Shown: positions 58,532-64,000 of the stretch, one piece after another
Layout of the letters: every line of letters begins with the position of its first letter
Numbering within the stretch: the stretch's first letter is position 1
DNA from: Euryarchaeota archaeon
GTDB lineage: Archaea; Thermoplasmatota; SW-10-69-26; JACQPN01
DNA: 64,000 nt
NCBI GenBank assembly: GCA_016207515.1
Contig: JACQPN010000002.1
Location: 76,350 to 140,349, forward strand
Direction of reading: 5' to 3'
The notes under the pieces: generated by a model
The model's input: the letters and a program-made list of their open reading frames with translations, nothing else
Database searches by the model: none
What the model was told of the DNA's origin: nothing
Program-made: the position numbers and the translations under genes

Positions 58532-60820
58532 ATGAACCCCCTCTATTCTTGCAAAGGTTCTGGAAGAGAACGACGCAAGACAGCGTCTTTCCTGCCAACG
58601 CTCATAGTCGCACTGCTGACTCTCCAAGTCGTCCTTCCGACGTTCTCGGAGACCGCGCTCGCCGACAGCGGCAGCGTCATGGCGGAGTCGGCCGACCTGC
58701 CTTCTAAACGATGGGGAACGAGCGCCGTCTTCACGGGGACGCACGCTTTCCTTTTCGGCGGCAGTAACGGCGGCCCGGCTTTCTACGACGACATCCAACG
58801 CTTCGATCCCGAGGGCGCGACGTGGGCCACGATGGGGGCGAGGCTCCCGTCCGGTCGCGCCGACACTAGTGCGGTCTGGACCGGGTCGAAGGTCTACATC
58901 TTCGGAGGACGCGACCGCAACGGCACCGACCTCGACGACATCCTCGAATACGACCCGGCCCTCGACGTCCTGACGGTCGCGCCGGCGAAGCTCCCGCAAC
59001 CGATGACGCGGACAAGCGCCATCTGGGCCGAGCCGGACGCCTACGTGTTCGGTGGGTTCAACGCCGTTTCCCGATCCTACTCCACGAAGATCTTCCGTTA
59101 CTCGCCCGCCACCGGGTCCGTCACCGTCATACCGGCAGCCCTTCCCTCGCCACGATGCTGTACGAGTGCGATCTACGATGGGTCGAAGGGTCACATATTC
59201 GGCGGTTACGACGGGGGGAACCGGTCCGACCAGATACTCCGTTTCGACCCAGTGGTGGGCGCGCTCACGGTCTCGGCGGCAAGACTCCCGACGCCACGCG
59301 CGTACACAAGCGCCGTCTGGAACGGGGAGCACGCGTACGTCTTGGGCGGCACCGAGTGCCTGGAGAATTGCCACGACGTCGACGAGGTGGTCCGCTATGA
59401 GACCACCGCCGGGGGCGTCGTCAAGATGAGCGCGACGATGTGGCCACCTGTCACCTACGCGAGCGCCGTCTGGATGGGGGACGAGGCCTACGTCTTCGGC
59501 GGATTGTGGCGGCAGTCGGTGCGCGACGAGGTGTGGTCCTACAACATAGCGCCCGGAGCGCCGCGCTACGCGTACGCCACGACCAAGAACGCCCATGGTA
59601 GCCTCGAGGTCCTCTGGCTTCCCCCCTTCACGAACTCCTATTCGAGTCCGCTCCATGGTTACCGCCTCTACCGTGGGACGGCGCCGGACGCTTTGGCGGA
59701 GCTCGCGACGATGGGGAACCGCACGACCTACACCGACCAACCCCTCCCCGACAACACCACGTTCTACTATCAGTTGGCCGCGTTCAATTCACGGGGCGAC
59801 GGCGCCAAGAGCGCGATAATCTCGGCTAGGACCCTCGCCCGCTCGGTGCCCACTGTCCCGCTCGCCCTGACCGTCCTTCCTGGCCCTTCGCCCGGCAAGA
59901 TCACGGTGTCGTGGAACCCACCCGCGAAAGACTCCGGCGCGCCCATCCTCGCCTACCGCGTATATCGCGGCGAAACGAACACGACGCATCCTTTCCTCAC
60001 GGAAATCGGCAACGTCACGAGTTTCGTCGACCAGGGCCTCGGGCACGGCGCGAAACGGTTCTACAGGGTGAGCGCGGTGAACGGGCCGGGCGAAGGCCCG
60101 CTCGCTAGCGCCCAGGGCGGAACGACGTTCAACGTCTCCTCGAAACCCCTTTCGTTCCAGGCCCTTCCGGGCCCCGCGATGGGGCAGGTAAAACTCTCCT
60201 GGAAAGCGCCCGCGGACGACGGTCGTAGAGAGATAACGGGCTACAACATCTACCGCGGCACATCGCCGGGGGCGTTGGGCCTTGTCGGGACGCTATCGCC
60301 GAAGATGCTTCTACTCGACGAGAAGGGGCTTCCCGACGCGACGATTCACTACTACGAGGTGGTCGCCGTGAACGCGATGGGCGAGGGCGAGGCCGCAACG
60401 GCGGCAGCGAGCACGTACGTGGACACGGTGCCGGAGATGCCGAGGGAACTCACGGCGTCTCGTGGCAACAACACGGCCGCGTTCAACACGGTGAACCTCG
60501 CGTGGAAGTCCCCGATCGACAATGGGGGACCACCGACGATCGGCTACTACATCTACCGGTCCGACGACTCGGGGGCGCCGGGAAAACTCATCGAGGTGGG
60601 TGCCACAGGCGTCTACGTGGACACGGAGGTGGAGCCGCTCACGAAGTACTACTACCGCATCGGCGCGAAGAACATACTCGGAGCGGGCATCTTCACGGAC
60701 AGGGTGGGTGTGGTGACCGGCTACAACCCCAAGGTCTGCAGCTGCTCGCCCGGCGCCGGGGCGTACGATGACCGCGACGCCGACGGACAGAAAGACAACG
60801 GCGAGGACCTGAGACCCTGA
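58532..60820 (+). CDS. Kelch-repeat / fibronectin-III-like surface protein (second copy)
   Basis: 762 residues. Signal segment LPTLIVALLTLQVVLPTFS; six kelch repeats (about 50-345; RWGTSAVFTGTHAFLFGGSN, ADTSAVWTGSKVYIFGGRDR, RTSAIWAEPDAYVFGGF); then four FN3-like modules with the ITGYNIYRGT or LHGYRLYRGT pattern. The end, DDRDADGQKDNGEDLRP, has the spacing of a calcium-binding dockerin or thrombospondin-3 type loop. It is a paralogue of the 32283 protein with one more FN3 unit. Beta-propeller plus FN3 suggests binding to glycans or other cells; the ligand is unknown. Confidence 0.84.
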   Translation: MNPLYSCKGSGRERRKTASFLPTLIVALLTLQVVLPTFSETALADSGSVMAESADLPSKRWGTSAVFTGTHAFLFGGSNGGPAFYDDIQRFDPEGATWATMGARLPSGRADTSAVWTGSKVYIFGGRDRNGTDLDDILEYDPALDVLTVAPAKLPQPMTRTSAIWAEPDAYVFGGFNAVSRSYSTKIFRYSPATGSVTVIPAALPSPRCCTSAIYDGSKGHIFGGYDGGNRSDQILRFDPVVGALTVSAARLPTPRAYTSAVWNGEHAYVLGGTECLENCHDVDEVVRYETTAGGVVKMSATMWPPVTYASAVWMGDEAYVFGGLWRQSVRDEVWSYNIAPGAPRYAYATTKNAHGSLEVLWLPPFTNSYSSPLHGYRLYRGTAPDALAELATMGNRTTYTDQPLPDNTTFYYQLAAFNSRGDGAKSAIISARTLARSVPTVPLALTVLPGPSPGKITVSWNPPAKDSGAPILAYRVYRGETNTTHPFLTEIGNVTSFVDQGLGHGAKRFYRVSAVNGPGEGPLASAQGGTTFNVSSKPLSFQALPGPAMGQVKLSWKAPADDGRREITGYNIYRGTSPGALGLVGTLSPKMLLLDEKGLPDATIHYYEVVAVNAMGEGEAATAAASTYVDTVPEMPRELTASRGNNTAAFNTVNLAWKSPIDNGGPPTIGYYIYRSDDSGAPGKLIEVGATGVYVDTEVEPLTKYYYRIGAKNILGAGIFTDRVGVVTGYNPKVCSCSPGAGAYDDRDADGQKDNGEDLRP

Positions 60821-60865
60821 GCCGACACGTGCGTCGCGTGGCCCATGAAACCTGTGAAGAGCGTC

Positions 60866-62149
60866 TTACAGTAGGTCTAGGGTGTCTTCTCTACGCGGCC
60901 CGTAGCTAACCATCACGACGGGGACGGCAAGCTGCTTTGACACGTAGTTCACGTACTTCTGCGCACTTTCGGGAAGCGATTGGAGCCCCTTGTGCCGGTC
61001 CTTCTCCACGGCGAGCGGGTCTAACTGGCCGAAGCCCTTGAGCTCCTTGTACACGGGTTCGACCTCGGCGAACCGGTCGATCGACGCCGGCACCTCGCGC
61101 ACCTCCTTGCCATCCAACCTGTACGATTCGCAGACCTTGATCGAGGGAAGGCCCGCGAGGACGTCGAGTTTCGTGATCGCAAGGCCCGTGAGGCCGTTGA
61201 CCCGCGAGGCGTGCTTGAGGACGACGAGGTCTAGCCACCCGCAACGGCGCTTTCGCCCCGTCACCGTCCCCACTTCTTTCCCGACCCTTACGAGATGCTC
61301 TCCCGCCGCGTCATGGAGTTCCGTCGGGAACGGCCCGCTCCCAACGCGCGTCGTGTAGGCCTTCACGATGCCGATGACCTCGTCCACGGCGTTCGGCGGG
61401 ATGCCCGTCCCCGTCGAGGCGCCGCCGGCCGTCGTCGATGAGGACGTGACGAAAGGGTAGGTGCCGAAGTCCACGTCGAGCATCGTCCCTTGGGCGCCTT
61501 CGAGAAGGACCTCTGCGCCCCGCTCGACCGCGTTGTTGAGGAGGAGTATCGTGTCCTTGACGTGGGGGCGTAGGCGTTCACCGTACAGCGCGTACTCTTC
61601 CAAGACCGCTTCCATGGACGGCGCTTTCGCCCCGAACGCGCTCATGAGCGTCTCACGCGAGGGGTAAATGGCCTTGAGGCGGCGCGACAATGCGTCCCGA
61701 TCGACCAAGTCGCCGGCCCGCAGCCCCATGCGGGAGATCTTGTCGCTGTAGGTGGGGCCGATCCCGCGCTTCGTCGTGCCGATGCCGCCGCCGGCGCCTT
61801 CGAGCGCCTCGTCGAGCGCCCTGTGGTGGGGCAATATCACGTGCGCGCGGTCGCTTATCGAGAGGTTCTCAGCCGTGTGGCCGGTCGTTTTCAACCGGTC
61901 CATCTCTTCGAGAAGTACTTTCGGGTCGATGACGACGCCGTTTCCGATCACGCACTGCTTGTCCTTGTGCGTGATGGCGCTCGGCAGATGCTGGAACTTG
62001 TAGGTGTGGCCCCCGACCACGACCGTGTGCCCGGCGTTGTTTCCGCCTTGGTAACGGGCGATGACGTCGAAGCGCGACGCGTAATAATCGACGACCTTGC
62101 CTTTGCCTTCGTCTCCCCATTGGGCGCCTACGACGACGGTTACGGGCAT
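60866..62149 (-). CDS. purA: Adenylosuccinate synthase
   Basis: 427 residues, first step from IMP to AMP (GTP-dependent). VVVGAQWGDEGKGKVVDYYA (P-loop with catalytic Asp), YQGGNNAGHTVVVGG (catalytic His), GTTKRGIGPTYSDKISRMGL, LLEGAQGTMLDVDFGTYPFV and the late GRKRRCGWLDLV. The ATG at 62149 lies 30 bases from TTTTATCTT on the minus strand (62175-62183), so it is leaderless and the longer frame to 62341 is rejected. Confidence 0.96.
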   Translation of the reverse strand: MPVTVVVGAQWGDEGKGKVVDYYASRFDVIARYQGGNNAGHTVVVGGHTYKFQHLPSAITHKDKQCVIGNGVVIDPKVLLEEMDRLKTTGHTAENLSISDRAHVILPHHRALDEALEGAGGGIGTTKRGIGPTYSDKISRMGLRAGDLVDRDALSRRLKAIYPSRETLMSAFGAKAPSMEAVLEEYALYGERLRPHVKDTILLLNNAVERGAEVLLEGAQGTMLDVDFGTYPFVTSSSTTAGGASTGTGIPPNAVDEVIGIVKAYTTRVGSGPFPTELHDAAGEHLVRVGKEVGTVTGRKRRCGWLDLVVLKHASRVNGLTGLAITKLDVLAGLPSIKVCESYRLDGKEVREVPASIDRFAEVEPVYKELKGFGQLDPLAVEKDRHKGLQSLPESAQKYVNYVSKQLAVPVVMVSYGPRREDTLDLL

Positions 62150-62264
62150 CCAAGAGGCGCCCAAGGGAAGGCCGAAGATAAAACCTTCTCTCCTGGTGAT
62201 GAAGGCCGGGAGCGCCCCGGTTCCATGGCGGTGAGATGATATCCGGCGTGGCTCTTGCCCGGTC

Positions 62265-63143
62265 GTGGAGAGGCCTCCCCGCTGGGCCCTTGGCGCCCTA
62301 CTCGCGTTGAGCATCTGCGCCGTGTCGACGGCGAGCGTCATGATCCTCCTCGCAAACGCGCCTCCGCTCGCCGTCGCCTTCTACCGGCTTGCTTTCGCGA
62401 CGTTGATCCTCGCCGGGCCGGTGGCCCTCTTCTACCGGGCCGAGCTCAAGGGAATCCTGGGGCGGGACGCGCTAGCGCTACTCGTCACCGGTCTTGTCCT
62501 CGCCCTCCACTTCGCCACGTGGATAACGTCGCTCTCCCTCACGTCGGTGGCGTCGAGCCTTGTGCTTGTGACGCTTCACCCGGCGATCGTCGGCGGCATC
62601 ACGCAGTTCTACTACAAGGAGCGGTTGGCGGGAAGGGCCTGGTGGGGGATCGGGGCGGCGATGATGGGTGCTGTCATAATAGGTGTCGGCGACAGCGGCC
62701 TCGGCGACACGAGGCTCGTCGGTGACTTGCTCGCCTTCACCGGGGGGGCGTGCGCCGCCCTGTATTTTCTCGCAGGTCGTAGGCTTCGCCAACGGGTCCC
62801 CCTTCTTCCCTACGCGTTCGTCGTCTACCTCGCTTGCTCGTTATTCCTCGCGCTTTTCATGGTCGCCGCGAAAACGCCATTCACAGGCTATTCGACGGAT
62901 CAGTACCTCTGGTTCGTGGCTCTCGCGGCCGTGCCCATGATCCTCGGCCACACGGTCATCAATTATCTCCTGAAGTGGCTCCCCGCGCCCCTGGTCTCGA
63001 CGAGCATCCTAGGCGAACCAGTGGGCTCGGTGGCGCTCGCCTTCGTCGTCTTGGGCCAGGTCCCGCCGGTGACGTCGGTCGTCGGCGGCGCCGTGATCCT
63101 CGTGAGCGTGTACTTCGTCTCGCGCGCCCTCGACAAGGGATGA
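62265..63143 (+). CDS. EamA-type (DMT superfamily) transporter
   Basis: 292 residues with ten membrane helices in two EamA repeats. The first repeat has LALSICAVSTASVMILLANA and FYRLAFATLILAGP; the second has GDLLAFTGGACAALYFLAGR and VSTSILGEPVGSVALAFVVL. The family exports or imports small metabolites such as amino acids or purines; the substrate is not predictable. The GTG at 62265 is only 115 bases from the purA start on the other strand, so the two share a promoter region. Confidence 0.88.
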   Translation: MERPPRWALGALLALSICAVSTASVMILLANAPPLAVAFYRLAFATLILAGPVALFYRAELKGILGRDALALLVTGLVLALHFATWITSLSLTSVASSLVLVTLHPAIVGGITQFYYKERLAGRAWWGIGAAMMGAVIIGVGDSGLGDTRLVGDLLAFTGGACAALYFLAGRRLRQRVPLLPYAFVVYLACSLFLALFMVAAKTPFTGYSTDQYLWFVALAAVPMILGHTVINYLLKWLPAPLVSTSILGEPVGSVALAFVVLGQVPPVTSVVGGAVILVSVYFVSRALDKG

Positions 63144-63206
63144 ACGCATGGCCAGGGCGTAAGCGCCGTCGACTACCCGGCGCGCGCCGAACGTAGACCC
63201 GCCCCG

Positions 63207-64000
63207 TCAGCGCCGCGTCCTTGAGCGTGCGAGCGCGACCAACGCCGCTCCAGCGACGACCAGGGGCAAGGACACATCTGGAGTGGGATTGGCCCCGTCG
63301 GGTGCGTCCACCGATATGGTCCGGGTGGCCGTCGCGACGTCGAAACCATCGCTCGCGATCGCGTTGACCGTGAAATTCCCCTCCAACCGGAAGGCGTGGC
63401 TCGGCGCTTCACCTTCTCCTTTCGTGCCGTCGCCGAAGTCCCACTTGAAGGACACGGTGTCGCCGTCTGCGTCGGTGGCACTCGCCGCGAACGCCACGGC
63501 GACGTTCGGCTCGACAGTGACGGGCCCCGGCGCAATCGTGACGTTGGGGGCGGCATTCGTCGCCCTAAGGGCTTGGCGGTACGGGAAATAATCGTAAAAC
63601 CACGGGAACACGGGGTTTTCCATCGTCCCTTTCTTGAAGCTCTCCGCCCACGCGCAGACCTCGTACTCGCCCGTTGCGAGGCCTCGTTCCACCGAGACCT
63701 GGTGCGCCCAATGGTTCTCCTCGCCGCGGATCGTCGTCTCCTCCCCGGCCTTGAGATCGACCGACTTCACGAAGGCGGACACGCGTTCCAGGTAAGCATC
63801 ACCGGTCCCACTGTCGCAAGACCCGTCGGGCTCGATCCTGTATATGACCACGAAAAGGCCGAACGAGTGATCGACCGACGCCTTGTTCTTCGCCGTCACG
63901 TTCACGTAAAACACTTTTCCCGGGACGATGAGCGCCGGATGCTCGACCGCCGTGATGTCGATGGTCTGGCCATTGTCTATCCGCGGGTCGGGTGTCTGGG
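63207..64000 (-). CDS. PKD-domain surface protein (partial, runs off the right edge)
   Basis: The frame is open to base 64000 with no start needed inside the window (TPDPRIDNGQTIDITAVEHP precedes the GTG at 63914). Visible parts: a beta domain with cysteines (DGSCDSGTG, YEVCAWAESF), a PKD module (VSFKWDFGDGTKGEGEAPSH) and a C-terminal hydrophobic anchor with ARSRTRR. It is the same general plan as the other anchored surface proteins in the window. Confidence 0.75.
   Translation of the reverse strand, partial: QTPDPRIDNGQTIDITAVEHPALIVPGKVFYVNVTAKNKASVDHSFGLFVVIYRIEPDGSCDSGTGDAYLERVSAFVKSVDLKAGEETTIRGEENHWAHQVSVERGLATGEYEVCAWAESFKKGTMENPVFPWFYDYFPYRQALRATNAAPNVTIAPGPVTVEPNVAVAFAASATDADGDTVSFKWDFGDGTKGEGEAPSHAFRLEGNFTVNAIASDGFDVATATRTISVDAPDGANPTPDVSLPLVVAGAALVALARSRTRR

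Overview
The window is a dense, GC-rich archaeal chromosome segment. Archaeal markers are a TATA-binding protein gene, uL1-uL10-uL12 with acidic P-stalk tails, eS1 and uS15, diphthine synthase, a Trm5-type methyltransferase, an Hjc resolvase and the KEOPS subunit Pcc1. Many start codons lie about 25-30 bases after an obvious TATA box, which means leaderless transcripts. The high GC, the many surface proteins built from PKD, kelch and fibronectin-like modules with a C-terminal anchor, and the gene content fit an uncultured Thermoplasmatota-type euryarchaeon. That placement is inference, not proof.

Layout. 1-6.9 kb: a partial surface protein, TBP, a TraB-like protein and a co-oriented membrane module (secreted protein, DUF4129 protein, small membrane protein, MoxR ATPase, a 32-residue mini-ORF, DUF58 protein, polytopic membrane protein). 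6.9-12.4 kb: a secreted protein, a one-component regulator with an outside domain and two cytoplasmic winged helices, a Nudix protein and a pentameric ligand-gated channel homologue. 12.4-17.1 kb (minus strand): triosephosphate isomerase, hexulose-phosphate synthase/RraA fusion and an Mrr endonuclease; then a secreted metalloprotease interrupted by one in-frame UGA. 17.2-21.5 kb: ribosomal stalk operon, VapBC, a CxxC cluster protein, a VOC protein and tRNA-Gly.

21.7-34.1 kb: a zinc-finger/acidic/HhH protein, a large surface protein, a YdjM-like protein, Hjc, two CBS proteins, tRNA-Thr, a PEBP-like protein, and trm5/dphB sharing one divergent TATA region; then a kelch/FN3 surface protein. 34.1-38.8 kb (minus): YchF, iPGM, DUF92 and eS1. 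39.0-41.7 kb: a defence-like patch with an AbiE-like toxin-antitoxin pair between two DUF1801 genes. 41.8-47.8 kb: a membrane-anchored gluzincin protease and serS, then a 2-kb segment holding a frameshifted BNR-type surface gene and bounded by a second, diverged copy of the serS 3' end.

47.8-57.1 kb (minus): uS15, a RecJ/Cdc45-like protein, Pcc1, Maf and Dus lead into a tightly overlapping array of four multi-spanning membrane paralogues plus one drastically shortened copy. Each full-length member has a QLFDID-like juxtamembrane linker and an acidic TerB-like tail. This array is the best candidate for an undescribed system. 57.1-64 kb: a secreted protein, a second kelch/FN3 protein, adenylosuccinate synthase, an EamA transporter and a PKD surface protein that runs off the edge.
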